A DNA stretch of 64,000 nucleotides from Robiginitomaculum sp. (GTDB lineage: Bacteria > Pseudomonadota > Alphaproteobacteria > Caulobacterales > Maricaulaceae), in contig JAJFFN010000038.1 of the NCBI GenBank assembly GCA_021776635.1, positions 23,990-87,989 of the forward strand, given 5' to 3'. The position numbers and the translations under genes were made by a program. The notes under the pieces are model-generated. The model was not told the DNA's origin. It saw only the letters and a list, made by a program, of their open reading frames with translations, and did no database searches. Of the stretch, positions 16,467 to 26,162 are shown one piece after another (the first letter of the stretch is position 1; each line of letters opens with the position of its first letter).

Positions 16467-17312
16467 TTCATCAAAAACTTGTTTATTATCAATGAAGTAT
16501 AAGTCGATATTTAATGTAGATTTATGTGTGTTAATTAATGGCCAATCCGTGTAGGAAAATGTTGATATAAACAATTCATGGCTGTGGTAATAATCACTAA
16601 GTTCACGGGTCAATAACATTTGCGGGACACAAATGCCGCCGTTTGATGATTTTAAAATATCTAAAATGTCACCAGTTAGAGCGTGCTTTGATGCCCATCC
16701 ATAGCGCACGCCAATCATATATTCATCGTGTTGGCGGGGTATAATACCGTCCACACTCACTTGCATGTCGTGGTTGGCAGCGACATGCTCATTGACATCA
16801 CCGCACCAATGACTAAGGCAAAGCGGAATATCTGGGGCAAGGTCATGTAAGCGGTACAGGACTTCCGGAACCCAGGATACATAAATAGTGCGGGTTTGTA
16901 GACGGTAATACATGACCAAAGCATGGATTTCTTGCTCAAATCCCAAATCTTTAATGTCTATCAGCAATTTTGCAGTACGGTTTTTGTGAACTTTGACGGT
17001 GCTGAACAAAGCGTCTAGTGTTGGCATTCGGGCAAATGTACCGCCGAGCCGTGCATATTCGCAAAGCTTGTAATCACACAGATTGTGTTTGTTACCATCC
17101 CTATCCATAGCAAATTCATCATGGTAGACCATGGGTGTTCCACATTTGGTCATGCGCACATCAAATTCGAGGTTTTGTACGCCAAAATCCAGTGCAGCAG
17201 ACAACCCCTTTAGAGTATTTTCATAAGGCGCAAAACCACGAAACCGGTGCGATATTAATGCACCGATTCCTATAGCCTGACTTTGCAGAGCATGATTACT
17301 CTTTATCGGCAA
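16458..17312 (-). CDS. Glycerophosphodiester phosphodiesterase family protein
   Basis: 284 residues of the GDPD TIM-barrel family, which splits glycerophosphodiesters into an alcohol and glycerol 3-phosphate. The catalytic features are visible: His-Arg in [16 protein letters not shown] context (about 22-32), Glu-x-Asp in LEFDVRMTK and His in [11 protein letters not shown]. No signal peptide is seen. The only start that keeps the first His is TTG at 17312, which lies inside the 3' end of the M3 peptidase gene; the ribosome site is weak, so coupling to the upstream gene is likely. Cysteine and tyrosine content is higher than in its neighbours. Confidence 0.82.
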   Translation of the reverse strand: MPIKSNHALQSQAIGIGALISHRFRGFAPYENTLKGLSAALDFGVQNLEFDVRMTKCGTPMVYHDEFAMDRDGNKHNLCDYKLCEYARLGGTFARMPTLDALFSTVKVHKNRTAKLLIDIKDLGFEQEIHALVMYYRLQTRTIYVSWVPEVLYRLHDLAPDIPLCLSHWCGDVNEHVAANHDMQVSVDGIIPRQHDEYMIGVRYGWASKHALTGDILDILKSSNGGICVPQMLLTRELSDYYHSHELFISTFSYTDWPLINTHKSTLNIDLYFIDNKQVFDELN

Positions 17313-19461
17313 AGCCGCGGTCCCGCATTAAGGCATCGACTTTCACATCGCGGCCACGAAATGCACGAAACCCATCTGCCGTATCAATCGTATTACCAAC
17401 GGACATGATGTTATCGTGGAAGGATTTGGCAGTTGCTTTGTCATAGAAACCACCCGCTTCGACAAAGGCCTCGGAGGCGTCCGCAGACAATGAATCCGCC
17501 CAAAGATAAGCGTAATAACCGGCATGGTAACCACCAGAAAAGATATGGTTGAAATGCGGTGTGCGGTGGCGCATGACGATTTCGGACGGCATGCCCAGAC
17601 CTTCTAGGGTCTCACGTTCGAACGTGTCTGGATCAATCGGCTCGCCGCCGGCCATGTGCAGTTTCATGTCTATCAGAGCTGATGCCAAGTATTCAGTCGT
17701 ATCAAACCCTTGTCTGAACGTTGAGGCTTTTTTGATTTTGTCCACCAGTTCTTGCGGAATTGGCTCACCGGTTTCGTAATGAACGGCATAGTTGTTCAAA
17801 ACTTCTGGGGTCATTAGCCACCGTTCATGGATTTGTGATGGAAATTCTACATAATCCCGAGAAACGGCTGTACCGGATAAGGTCGGGTAGGTGACTTTGG
17901 AGTTTAGACCGTGCAGAGCATGGCCAAATTCGTGGAACAGGGTCTCGGCATCATCCCAGGAAATCAAAACTGGTTCGCCCGGATTGCCTTTGACGAAATT
18001 TGAGTTGTTGGAGACAATCACCGTTGTCGGCTTGCCGTCCAGTTTTTGCTGGGTTCGGTATGCGTTCATCCAGGCACCGGAACGTTTTCCTGTTCGGGCA
18101 TAAGGGTCGAAATACCACAAGCCTATGTGGTCTCCTGCTTTATTGGTGACCTCCCAAACCCGCACATCTTCGTGGAAAACCGGAACGTCCTCAAGCAGTT
18201 TGAAATCAAAGCCGTAAACTTCGCCAGCAGCCCACATCATGCCTTCACGTAGTTTTTCCATTTGCATATAAGGTTTTACTTCGTTGAGGTCGAGGTCGTA
18301 TTTATCCTTACGTACTTTCTCGGCGTAATAACGATAATCCCATGGTGCAATCTTGATAAAGACGCCTTCACCGTCCGCAATAGCTTGCATTTCTGCAACT
18401 TCCTCTTTGGCGCGTCCAATCGCGTGTGGCCATACTTTTTCCATTAACGCAATAGCGTTTTTTGGGTTTTTAGCCATTTGATTTTCTAGTTTCCAGTGGG
18501 CATGGGTTTCGTACCCTAAAAGCTTAGCTCTTTGATCGCGTAGCTGTAAAATCTCAGTGATAATGGCATTATTGTCCCATTCATCACCATTGTCGCCGCG
18601 GTTATAATATGTATTCCAGACCTTTTCACGCATGGCACGGTTGTCTGAATAAGTCAGGAAAGGATCCATGCTAGAGCGCGTATTTGTAATCGCCCATTGG
18701 CCTTCCTTATCGTTGGCTTTGGCAGCAGAAGCCATAGAGGTTTTTAGCCAATCAGGCAGACCGGACAACCCAGTTTCATCTTCGATATAGGTGATGTAGC
18801 TTTCTTCATCGTGAAGAACATTTTGGCCAAAACTATTTGTCAGTGTCGCGAGCCGTGAATTAATTTTGCTCATGGCCGCTTTGTCTTCATCGTTTAAAGT
18901 TGCGCCTTGGCGAACAAACCCGTCATAGTAATTTTTCACAAGCCGTTTTTGCTCTGTATTAAGCTCTTCCATGTTTTCATAAATGGTTTTAACACGTGCG
19001 AACAAAGCTGGATTTTGATTGATTTCATCGTTAAATTGCGAAAACTTTGGTGACATTTCTCTAAGAATGTTTGGAATTTCTCCTTTGTTGAGATTGCCCG
19101 CATGGACAAAAAAGACTGTCGCTACACGGTTAAGAGCCGCGCCAGATTTTTCCAAAGCAACAATTGTATTGTCAAAGTTAGGAGCGGATGCATTATCTGC
19201 GATTTTAGCAATTTCTGTTCTTGCCATATCAAAGCCAGTGCTTAGCGATGCGCTCATAGTGCTGACATCGGCTTTATCCCAAGGTGGTACACCTCCATAT
19301 GGACCCGTCCATTTGTCCAGCAAGACATTACCCGTTTCGATTTCTTGAATGAGCATTTGGCTTTCGGACTGTGTTGGGGTTTTTACCCCGCAAGAGGTAA
19401 CACCAAAAGCCATTACGGCTGCGATTGCGGTTGTGAGAGTGAGTTGGGACATGGTTGACAT
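17296..19461 (-). CDS. M3 family peptidyl-dipeptidase, predicted lipoprotein
   Basis: 721 residues of the thimet oligopeptidase/Dcp family, zinc metallopeptidases acting on short peptides. The zinc motif HEFGH lies near residue 512 (LFHEFGHALHGL), with the downstream Glu helix. The N-terminus is a signal peptide ending in a lipobox (GVTSC, Cys24), so the mature enzyme should be a periplasmic lipoprotein; this resembles the lipoprotein Dcp of xanthomonads and alphaproteobacteria. An AGGAGC stands 7 bases before the ATG. It is the first of a two-gene unit with the GDPD gene. Confidence 0.92.
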   Translation of the reverse strand: MSTMSQLTLTTAIAAVMAFGVTSCGVKTPTQSESQMLIQEIETGNVLLDKWTGPYGGVPPWDKADVSTMSASLSTGFDMARTEIAKIADNASAPNFDNTIVALEKSGAALNRVATVFFVHAGNLNKGEIPNILREMSPKFSQFNDEINQNPALFARVKTIYENMEELNTEQKRLVKNYYDGFVRQGATLNDEDKAAMSKINSRLATLTNSFGQNVLHDEESYITYIEDETGLSGLPDWLKTSMASAAKANDKEGQWAITNTRSSMDPFLTYSDNRAMREKVWNTYYNRGDNGDEWDNNAIITEILQLRDQRAKLLGYETHAHWKLENQMAKNPKNAIALMEKVWPHAIGRAKEEVAEMQAIADGEGVFIKIAPWDYRYYAEKVRKDKYDLDLNEVKPYMQMEKLREGMMWAAGEVYGFDFKLLEDVPVFHEDVRVWEVTNKAGDHIGLWYFDPYARTGKRSGAWMNAYRTQQKLDGKPTTVIVSNNSNFVKGNPGEPVLISWDDAETLFHEFGHALHGLNSKVTYPTLSGTAVSRDYVEFPSQIHERWLMTPEVLNNYAVHYETGEPIPQELVDKIKKASTFRQGFDTTEYLASALIDMKLHMAGGEPIDPDTFERETLEGLGMPSEIVMRHRTPHFNHIFSGGYHAGYYAYLWADSLSADASEAFVEAGGFYDKATAKSFHDNIMSVGNTIDTADGFRAFRGRDVKVDALMRDRGFADKE

Positions 19462-19523
19462 AAATTGCTCCTGAAAAAGTTTGGCCTTTTATAACCGGAT
19501 TTCAGGAGAATGCGAGTATATTT

Positions 19524-21809
19524 TTATTGTAAATCGATACGTGTGACAATATGGGCACGGTCACCGGAATGTAATTGATCGCTGTCCTTTGGCCGAAGTT
19601 CAGCCATCCCCTGTAATTGTGCGTGGGTTAGGCTAAATGTATCTGCAATCGCCATTTGTGTGAATTGGTCTGCGGGGCCGCTAAGCGCGATAGTATAGGT
19701 AGTTGCTCCTGGCCCGCGCAGATTAAATGGTCGCCAGTATTTTTTACTGCGGTAATCAGCAGCTAATTGGCCATTTACGGTTATGGTATCCGGTACACTG
19801 CTATCTAAAAAGGCGAGCGTAAGCTCATAACCTTGGCTGCTTGAGGTGGCTTCTAATGTGACAACACGTTTTTTATTGCTGTCAATTTTGTTAGAAATAA
19901 CCGTGAAATCAACTGCAGAAATGTTCAGGTTTTCGGTTGGTTTGCTGACGCTGTGTCCACCTGCTAATCTGTATATTGGTTTGGCTTTTACGGTATTTTC
20001 AAAACCGGCTGCTTTTAAGAATTTTGCATCTTGGCCGCCAGCGGTTTCAGATACCCAAACGGCACTGCCCGTATCATTGTTTTGAATATAGACAAGGTTT
20101 TGGCCGCGCGGATGAGTTTGGTTGAAACCGGGCAAAAAGATACTGATAAAGGCTGTTGCAACCATGATGGATAGCATGAAAACCCCGAGAATTTTACTGG
20201 GTTTACTGGCCTGTATTTGGGCGCGGTGAAAGATTGGCAGTAAAGTTAGACCCATAAGGGCAAGCGGCAAAATCCGAAAGTGTGAAAGTTTGTAGTGTAA
20301 AATGACTTCGATTGCGATGAAGTGGTAAAACGCCATATATGTGGCTACAAATAAGCCCATATGTGCCGCCCAAGTATAACGTTCATGTTTGCGCCAAATG
20401 TCGATGGCTACCCCCATAGCCATAGCAAGGGCTGGTATGAGAAATAAGTATGAAGCTCCGCTCATTAGGATAGCAACAACAAGTGACAAAACGGAAAATA
20501 AAACGCCCACAGAACAAACCAGAGAATTATAGCTAATCGACTTAAACCGTTTTGCTAGTCTTGCTATACTCCAAGACGCGAGAGCCGCACCAAACAATAA
20601 AGCAAGCCGTCCAAACCACGGACGCGGATGGTCAAGATAAAACAATTGTGGCCAACGCCCAAGCGGGAAGGACAACATCCAGCCGAATGCCGTTGTCAAC
20701 AGAAGCAAACCAAGCACAAGACCTACCGAAAGAACATCCGTCTTCCATTCAATGCGCCCCTTGAAAGTAGCCAATACCATTACGAATACCGCAAACAAGG
20801 AAAGCGGGAGGTTTAAACTAGAGGGCCAGTTGAGTAAAACACGCCCAAATACATCAATATAAGTCGCATTGGTATGACCATTTAATGTGCTTAAATCATA
20901 ATTTCCAAATGCGCGGACTGCATCCAGAGCATTTTCGCCGTGGTGTTGTAGGCTCGCTTGGTCCAAATGTGCCAAATCATCTCGTGCAGAATGATAAAGA
21001 GCTACATCACCCGTAAAGGCGTAGTTAAGCCCTGCTACGCCCATTGGTTTGTAAATCGAATAATCCGTGTCATTGGGCAGGCGTTTATAAATCTCGAACG
21101 ACAATGAGTTGGCTACAGGGTATTTTGTGCTCTTTGCGTATTGCTTTATCAAAGAACGATTTCCATCACTGGTCTCAAACATTGTACTGGGGCCCGAAGC
21201 CCCGCGCGCTTCCAAATTTATTACTAATTTGATGTTTTTCATCAAAGAATGCTCTTTGGCAAAACCCTGCGCCCCGCGTAATCCGCCTTCTTCGCCGTCG
21301 GTAATCAGGAATATGACATCATTTTTAAACTCTGATTCGGATTTAAGAATACGTGCAATCTCAACTAAAGCCACCACACCAGCACCTGCGTCGCCTGCGC
21401 CAGGACCGGCCGGAACGCTGTCATAATGGGTTGTTAGCATGATGGCATCACCATTGCCGCTACCTTTTAGCACAGCAATAAAATTTTCAACCTGTGTGCA
21501 GCCAGGGTAATGTAAAGTGCAGGCAAGCGTTTTATGTACTTCGGGAATGTATCCCAATGCACTGAATTTATTGCTTATTATTTTCAAATTTTCTTTGTTC
21601 TTCGCGGATGCACTTGCGTGAGCCTTATCGTCATTAATCAGATCAGATAAATGTACAAAGGCGCGTTCAGCAGAGAATTGATCCAGTGGTATACTTGTAT
21701 CTCTAGGTTTTGGGCCGTGGGACATCGAGGAGAGCCCAGCAAGAATGAGTGCAAAAAGTGCAAACAAGACGAGAAAATAACGAGGATAGGATAAATTTTT
21801 CATACCCAT
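19524..21809 (-). CDS. M28 family metallopeptidase with polytopic membrane domain
   Basis: 761 residues. After an N-terminal membrane anchor comes an M28 zinc aminopeptidase domain (about 45-310): HYDSVPAGPGAGD supplies the first His and bridging Asp, TDGEEGG the Glu pair, and NLEARG the next ligand. Eight or nine transmembrane helices follow (about 330-570), then a C-terminal beta-rich soluble region. This layout is that of the eukaryotic ER metallopeptidase 1/Fxna type, also found in marine bacteria. Substrates are unknown. The start could be ATG 21809 or 21803. It lies 62 bases upstream of the M3 peptidase gene, so both may serve extracytoplasmic peptide use. Confidence 0.88.
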   Translation of the reverse strand: MGMKNLSYPRYFLVLFALFALILAGLSSMSHGPKPRDTSIPLDQFSAERAFVHLSDLINDDKAHASASAKNKENLKIISNKFSALGYIPEVHKTLACTLHYPGCTQVENFIAVLKGSGNGDAIMLTTHYDSVPAGPGAGDAGAGVVALVEIARILKSESEFKNDVIFLITDGEEGGLRGAQGFAKEHSLMKNIKLVINLEARGASGPSTMFETSDGNRSLIKQYAKSTKYPVANSLSFEIYKRLPNDTDYSIYKPMGVAGLNYAFTGDVALYHSARDDLAHLDQASLQHHGENALDAVRAFGNYDLSTLNGHTNATYIDVFGRVLLNWPSSLNLPLSLFAVFVMVLATFKGRIEWKTDVLSVGLVLGLLLLTTAFGWMLSFPLGRWPQLFYLDHPRPWFGRLALLFGAALASWSIARLAKRFKSISYNSLVCSVGVLFSVLSLVVAILMSGASYLFLIPALAMAMGVAIDIWRKHERYTWAAHMGLFVATYMAFYHFIAIEVILHYKLSHFRILPLALMGLTLLPIFHRAQIQASKPSKILGVFMLSIMVATAFISIFLPGFNQTHPRGQNLVYIQNNDTGSAVWVSETAGGQDAKFLKAAGFENTVKAKPIYRLAGGHSVSKPTENLNISAVDFTVISNKIDSNKKRVVTLEATSSSQGYELTLAFLDSSVPDTITVNGQLAADYRSKKYWRPFNLRGPGATTYTIALSGPADQFTQMAIADTFSLTHAQLQGMAELRPKDSDQLHSGDRAHIVTRIDLQ

Positions 21810-21874
21810 TTATAGGCGATAAATTATGACATTGATAGTCAGCCATATAATTTGACTTAATAATAAAGAAAAAA

Positions 21875-21950
21875 TGGTGGCCGCACCTAGATTTGAACTA
21901 GGGACACACGGATTTTCAATCCGTTGCTCTACCAACTGAGCTATGCGGCC
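21875..21950 (-). tRNA. tRNA-Phe (anticodon GAA)
   Basis: Minus-strand cloverleaf: acceptor GGCCGCA with TGCGGCC, D-arm AGCTCAGTTGGTAGAGC, anticodon stem ACGGA/TCCGT with loop TTGAAAA (anticodon GAA), variable GTGTC, T-arm CCTAGTTCAAATCTAGG, encoded CCA. 76 bases. Confidence 0.95.
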
Positions 21951-22102
21951 ACACCGTTTTGTACATGAAAATGCACTACCGAAGCGGGCTTATAAGCAAC
22001 TGATAAACATATGTCTATGGGGAAGTTTTCTTGTTCTGTAATTATTTTCCTCACTCTTTAGTCAGATAATTTGCCTGTGACAAAATAGCCCGAATTTTTA
22101 CT

Positions 22103-22130
22103 TTGCAATTGCGAGTAATTCGCATATACA
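22103..22130 (+). promoter_or_regulatory. feoAB promoter
   Basis: A -35-like TTGCAA (22103-22108) and a -10-like TATACA (22125-22130) are separated by 16 bases. Transcription from it would begin about 22136-22138, at or next to the feoA ATG, implying a leaderless message; no ribosome site is seen before that ATG. The Fur-like box lies between the two elements. Confidence 0.5.
22110..22124. promoter_or_regulatory. Fur-box-like operator
   Basis: TGCGAGTAATTCGCA is a 7-1-7 inverted repeat with six of seven matched pairs. Fur sites in many proteobacteria have this 7-1-7 form (TGMNAAT-N-ATTNKCA-like). It sits between the -35 and -10 elements of feoAB, an iron uptake operon, so iron repression is the natural reading. 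Confidence 0.6.
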
Positions 22131-22136
22131 GCAAAA

Positions 22137-22526
22137 ATGACAAAACAAAAACATCTTGAGACATCACTTTTTAATTTGGAAAAGCACAGGCCAGCGCGTA
22201 TTTGCGGCTTTAAGACGATAAACGAGCATGATCAAATAAGGCTACGGGAAATTGGGTTTGCTGAAGGAGACTTAGTTGAAATCCTACATGTAGGCTTGTT
22301 TGGGCGTTCACCACTAAATGTGAAGCTACACGGCACTGCCATTGCAATGCGACCGAATGAAGCCAAAATGATTGACGTGATACCTGCGGACTTGCATCGG
22401 GATAAGGAAGAGCCAGTCATTCATGCAAATGTGGATATTTGTGATGTGCACGGCCTTCCGACCAGCCATGAGAAGCCGTGTTGTGGGGCTTGTGGTGTCG
22501 CTACAAGCGGAGCTGCACGCGAATGA
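22137..22526 (+). CDS. feoA: FeoA with a cysteine-rich C-terminal extension
   Basis: 129 residues. Residues about 18-84 are the SH3-like FeoA domain (ICGFKTINEHDQIRLREIGF and the GRSPLNVKLHGTAIAMRP-type end), which helps the ferrous iron transporter FeoB. Typical FeoA is about 75-80 residues; here about 40 more follow, with Cys102, His105, His111, Cys115, Cys116 and Cys119 (KPCCGACG). This arrangement could bind iron or an iron-sulfur cluster. No feoC is present, and FeoC proteins carry a similar Cys cluster, so the tail may take its place (inference). The stop overlaps the feoB start (ATGA). Confidence 0.9.
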   Translation: MTKQKHLETSLFNLEKHRPARICGFKTINEHDQIRLREIGFAEGDLVEILHVGLFGRSPLNVKLHGTAIAMRPNEAKMIDVIPADLHRDKEEPVIHANVDICDVHGLPTSHEKPCCGACGVATSGAARE

Positions 22527-24364
22527 CAACGAATAAACCGACGACGATTGCTCTTTTGGGAGCCCCTAATTGTGGCAAATCTTCACTGTTTAATGCTTTA
22601 ACGGGCGGTAAGGTAAAAATAGCTAATTATCCGGGTGTAACTGTTGAATATGCGGTTGGTAATTTTGAGACACATTCGGGACAAAACATCAGACTTATGG
22701 ATTTGCCTGGGATTTACGGCGATTGTGGGCACAGTGCTGATGAGCGAGTTACCCTTGATGCTATCCATGGTCGTCTCGAAGGTGAAACGACGCCTAAAGC
22801 ACTGATCGTGGTTATGGATGCTTCGCAAATTCGCACACATCTTCACAATGTATTGCAAGCAAAAAACTACGGCTTGCCGATGATAGTTGTGCTCAATATG
22901 ATGGATATGGCCGCCCGCGATGGTGTAGAAATTGATTTAGCCCAAATTGAAAAAGAAATCGGAGTGCCTGTAATAGCGTGTGTTGCTGTCCGCACAGCAG
23001 GGCGACAAACTTTGGTTGAAAAGCTAAATGACTGGGTGCAAGAGATCGTTAGTGGTACAGCACCAACCCCAAATTCTGACGGCGTAGATTTACGAATATT
23101 ACAAAAAAGCGCACGGGCAATTACACGTGCCAATGTGACATCGCCGACAACCCAAAATATTACAACCCGAATAGATAATATAGTGCTTCACCCAATTTTA
23201 GGGCCAATCGTCTTGCTCGCAATATTGTTTGTCATGTTTCAGGCTGTTTATGCGTGGTCTGCACCATTTATAGGTATGTTAGAAAACTTGACGGCCTATA
23301 CGGGTGAATTAGCTGGTTCGTTTTTGACGGACGGATGGTTTAAATCTTTATTGGTTAACGGTGTCATAGACGGCGTTGGGGCGGTGCTGGTTTTTCTACC
23401 ACAAATTATTATACTTTTTATGTTTATATTGGCTCTTGAAAGTTCTGGCTATATGACTAGGGCTGCATTTTTAATTGACACTTTAATGGCTAAAGTAGGG
23501 CTTAATGGTCGCGCATTTATCCCGCTTTTATCAAGCTTTGCCTGTGCAATTCCCGGCATAATGGCCGCGCGTTCCATTGAGAATGAACGAGACAGATTAA
23601 CGACGATTATGATTGCACCACTCATGACATGTTCAGCACGTTGGCCTGTATATTTTTTACTAGTGGGTGCATTCATTCCAGCATCAAAAGTCGGAATTTT
23701 CAATGTACAAGGTCTGTTGATGTTCGGTTTAGTTATCATTGGTATTGTTTTTGCATTCTTGGCGGCTTTTGTTCTCAAAATGACAGTACTAAAGGGCACC
23801 ATGTCATCATTGCTGTTGGAAATGCCGAGCTATAAAATCCCGTCTTTGAAAGGTTATTTGCTTGGACTTTGGCAAAGAGCTATGATTTTTATCAAAAGGG
23901 CAGGGCGGATTATCCTGCCTGCATCTATGATTATTTGGTTTTTAACAACCTACCCTAACAGTGATGGTGTTATTCGTAATAGTTTTGCTGGTATGATTGG
24001 GCGGGTATTAGAGCCACTTTTTGCTCCGATTGGATTTAACCTTGAAATGATTATAGCGCTTATTCCTGCTATGGCTGCACGAGAAGTCGCAGTGTCGTCT
24101 CTTGAAATTACATATGGTATTGAAAATGCAGGCGAGGGTGCAAATGTCCTGCAAACGGTTATCGCGACAGATTGGACAATGCCTATGGGTTTGGCATTTA
24201 TTGCCTGGTTCATTTTTGCTCCACAATGTTTGTCGACCTTGGCAATTACCAGAAAAGAAACAAATAGCTGGAAGTGGCCACTCATAATGTTTGGATATTT
24301 GTTTGCACTTGCTTATGTGGCGTCAGGATTAACATTTTGGGGCGCAAATGCTTTGGGTTTTTAA
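22523..24364 (+). CDS. feoB: Ferrous iron transporter FeoB
   Basis: 613 residues. The N-terminal G domain has G1 GAPNCGKSS (13-21), G3 DLPGIYG and a G4 NMMD segment, then the helical GDI-like spacer (about 170-210), then the membrane domain with about eight helices containing two Gate motifs (FIPLLSSFACAIPGIMAAR and the later AAREVAVSS region). FeoB drives Fe2+ uptake across the inner membrane. The ATG at 22523 is chosen because it overlaps the feoA stop and puts G1 at the normal distance; a longer open frame from 22478 runs inside feoA. The protein is shorter than E. coli FeoB (773) but within the range of the family. Confidence 0.96.
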   Translation: MTTNKPTTIALLGAPNCGKSSLFNALTGGKVKIANYPGVTVEYAVGNFETHSGQNIRLMDLPGIYGDCGHSADERVTLDAIHGRLEGETTPKALIVVMDASQIRTHLHNVLQAKNYGLPMIVVLNMMDMAARDGVEIDLAQIEKEIGVPVIACVAVRTAGRQTLVEKLNDWVQEIVSGTAPTPNSDGVDLRILQKSARAITRANVTSPTTQNITTRIDNIVLHPILGPIVLLAILFVMFQAVYAWSAPFIGMLENLTAYTGELAGSFLTDGWFKSLLVNGVIDGVGAVLVFLPQIIILFMFILALESSGYMTRAAFLIDTLMAKVGLNGRAFIPLLSSFACAIPGIMAARSIENERDRLTTIMIAPLMTCSARWPVYFLLVGAFIPASKVGIFNVQGLLMFGLVIIGIVFAFLAAFVLKMTVLKGTMSSLLLEMPSYKIPSLKGYLLGLWQRAMIFIKRAGRIILPASMIIWFLTTYPNSDGVIRNSFAGMIGRVLEPLFAPIGFNLEMIIALIPAMAAREVAVSSLEITYGIENAGEGANVLQTVIATDWTMPMGLAFIAWFIFAPQCLSTLAITRKETNSWKWPLIMFGYLFALAYVASGLTFWGANALGF

Positions 24365-24452
24365 AGCGTAACTTGCTCAAAGAACTAATAACTTGGCAAT
24401 TGGTATCGAAGTCTTTTATATTAGGTGTAGCCAATATATCTAATAGGGAAAT

Positions 24453-24887
24453 ATGAAAATGACGCAGCTAAAAAAACTATCTGATAATGTATCTGTTTGC
24501 CTGCAATTGTTTCCTGAACAGATTGATTTTATTAAGCAATCTGGCTTCAAAACTATCATCAATAACCGACCGGATATGGAAAAACCTGATCAGCCTTTAG
24601 CGACTGATATCGAAAAATTAACGCAAGAAGCCGGGTTAAACTATGTGCACTTACCCATGCGGCCAGGACAAATCACGCCTGAATTACTTGCTTCCATGGC
24701 GGATACTTTTAATAATTCAGATGGCCCTGTGCTCGCACACTGCGCAACAGGTATGCGGTCAACCATTCTTTGGTGCTTTGTTAATGTCAAAGAAATGGGC
24801 GTTGAAGGCGTTATATCTGCTGCCACAGATGCCGGTATGGACATTGAAAAAATAAGACCAGCCTTAACGGGGTATGCTGCTTCTTAA
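24453..24887 (+). CDS. TIGR01244 family phosphatase-like protein (DUF442)
   Basis: 144 residues. The region LSDNVSVCLQLFPEQIDFIKQSGFK is typical of the DUF442/TIGR01244 family, related to dual-specificity phosphatases. The P-loop is His96-Cys97-x4-Met-Arg102-Ser (HCATGMRS), so the nucleophile and arginine are kept. Members often stand beside or fused to sulfide- or beta-lactamase-like hydrolases; here the gene is alone. GGGAAA precedes the ATG. Cytoplasmic, substrate unknown. Confidence 0.85.
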   Translation: MKMTQLKKLSDNVSVCLQLFPEQIDFIKQSGFKTIINNRPDMEKPDQPLATDIEKLTQEAGLNYVHLPMRPGQITPELLASMADTFNNSDGPVLAHCATGMRSTILWCFVNVKEMGVEGVISAATDAGMDIEKIRPALTGYAAS

Positions 24888-24992
24888 ATATTTCTATTTA
24901 GTGCTTCATTTATTACGCGTGTAGGGCTATCCTGCGCGGGAATAGGTGATGCGTGCGCAATTTTTGCGACCAGCCAGAAAGTTGTAGTCGAT

Positions 24993-26162
24993 ATGCCGGA
25001 AGAATTGGAATCCGGCTCTAAGGGAGCAGGCCGTACACCTGCGGCCAATAAGAGTCTAAAAAATGCGGGGACGAGTCTAGAGATTTTAGGGCAAGGCAAT
25101 ACTTCGCGTCCCAAAAAATCACGACAGCACCGTCGCCGTCGCAAACCGCAATATTTTGGAGCTATTGATCTTGGTACCAATAACTGCCGTTTGCTCATTG
25201 CCAAATCCATGCCGGACGGTTTTAAAGTCGTAGACTCTTACTCCAAGGTCGTTCGCCTTGGTGCAGGTTTGTCAAGCACCGGTATGTTATCTGACAAAAG
25301 TATGAATATGGCAGTTGATGCCATTGGTGTTTGTGCTGCCAAAATGAAAAGAAAATCAGTGCGGCGTTGGCGATGTATTGCTACACAGGCTTGTCGTGCC
25401 GCTGAAAACGGTGATGCGTTTCTTTCACGCGTGAAAAAAGAAACAGGTTTAGCGTTTGAAACCATATCGCCACGGGTTGAGGCCCGGCTTTCCGTAATGG
25501 GCGTTCTCAACATTATTGATATGAATAAAGATGTTGCTTTAGTCATCGATATAGGCGGAGGTTCAACTGAATTATCATGGGTTGATGTACGCAAATTGTG
25601 TGCAAACAAGGAAACAGCACGTTTACACCGCCCACCTATTTCGGCCTGGGTTTCTTTGCCAATTGGTGTGGTCAACCTGAGTGAAATGTATCCAGAGAAT
25701 AATGAAGATCGGGCGGCTTGGTATAGCGCGATGAAAGCGCATGTATTGGCTGAAATTAAAAAACAAGACCGCGACAAACAGTTCACCAACACGTTTAAAG
25801 AGGGTCGAGGGCATATGGTTGGGACATCCGGTACGGTTACCAGTCTTGCCAGCGTTTTGATGGAACTGCCTTTTTACCAACGCGATAAAATAGACGGTAT
25901 TTGGGTCGACGGCCCGGCATTATTAGAAACGGCGAGCAATCTTGCTATGATGAGCTATAGGGAACGACAATTAGTACCGTGTATCGGAGAAGACCGTGCC
26001 TCTATGATTACGGCGGGATGTGCTATTCTTGAAGTGGTGACGGAATTGTGGCCTACGCAAAAAATACGGGTCGCAGATAGAGGCTTACGCGAAGGTCTAC
26101 TTATGGGGCTCATGAATAAGTCCCAAATCAGGCATCACAAAAGAGGTGACAATCATGGCTAA
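24993..26162 (+). CDS. Ppx/GppA exopolyphosphatase family protein
   Basis: 389 residues. After an unusually long basic, Ser/Gly/Lys-rich N-terminal extension (about residues 1-50, with KKSRQHRRRRKPQ) the Ppx/GppA fold begins at AIDLGTNNCRLL. The second phosphate motif DIGGGSTE is near residue 187 and a GTSGTVTSLA segment near 280. Members hydrolyse polyphosphate or pppGpp. The tail of about 60-80 residues after the core is short, so no C-terminal HD-like domain is present. It overlaps rlmE by 8 bases, a pairing common in alphaproteobacteria. Confidence 0.9.
   Translation: MPEELESGSKGAGRTPAANKSLKNAGTSLEILGQGNTSRPKKSRQHRRRRKPQYFGAIDLGTNNCRLLIAKSMPDGFKVVDSYSKVVRLGAGLSSTGMLSDKSMNMAVDAIGVCAAKMKRKSVRRWRCIATQACRAAENGDAFLSRVKKETGLAFETISPRVEARLSVMGVLNIIDMNKDVALVIDIGGGSTELSWVDVRKLCANKETARLHRPPISAWVSLPIGVVNLSEMYPENNEDRAAWYSAMKAHVLAEIKKQDRDKQFTNTFKEGRGHMVGTSGTVTSLASVLMELPFYQRDKIDGIWVDGPALLETASNLAMMSYRERQLVPCIGEDRASMITAGCAILEVVTELWPTQKIRVADRGLREGLLMGLMNKSQIRHHKRGDNHG

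Noticed and set aside
22478..22522. Longer feoB start
   Set aside because: It would overlap feoA by 49 bases and shift the G1 loop away from its usual position; the ATG at 22523 overlaps the feoA stop in the standard ATGA form.
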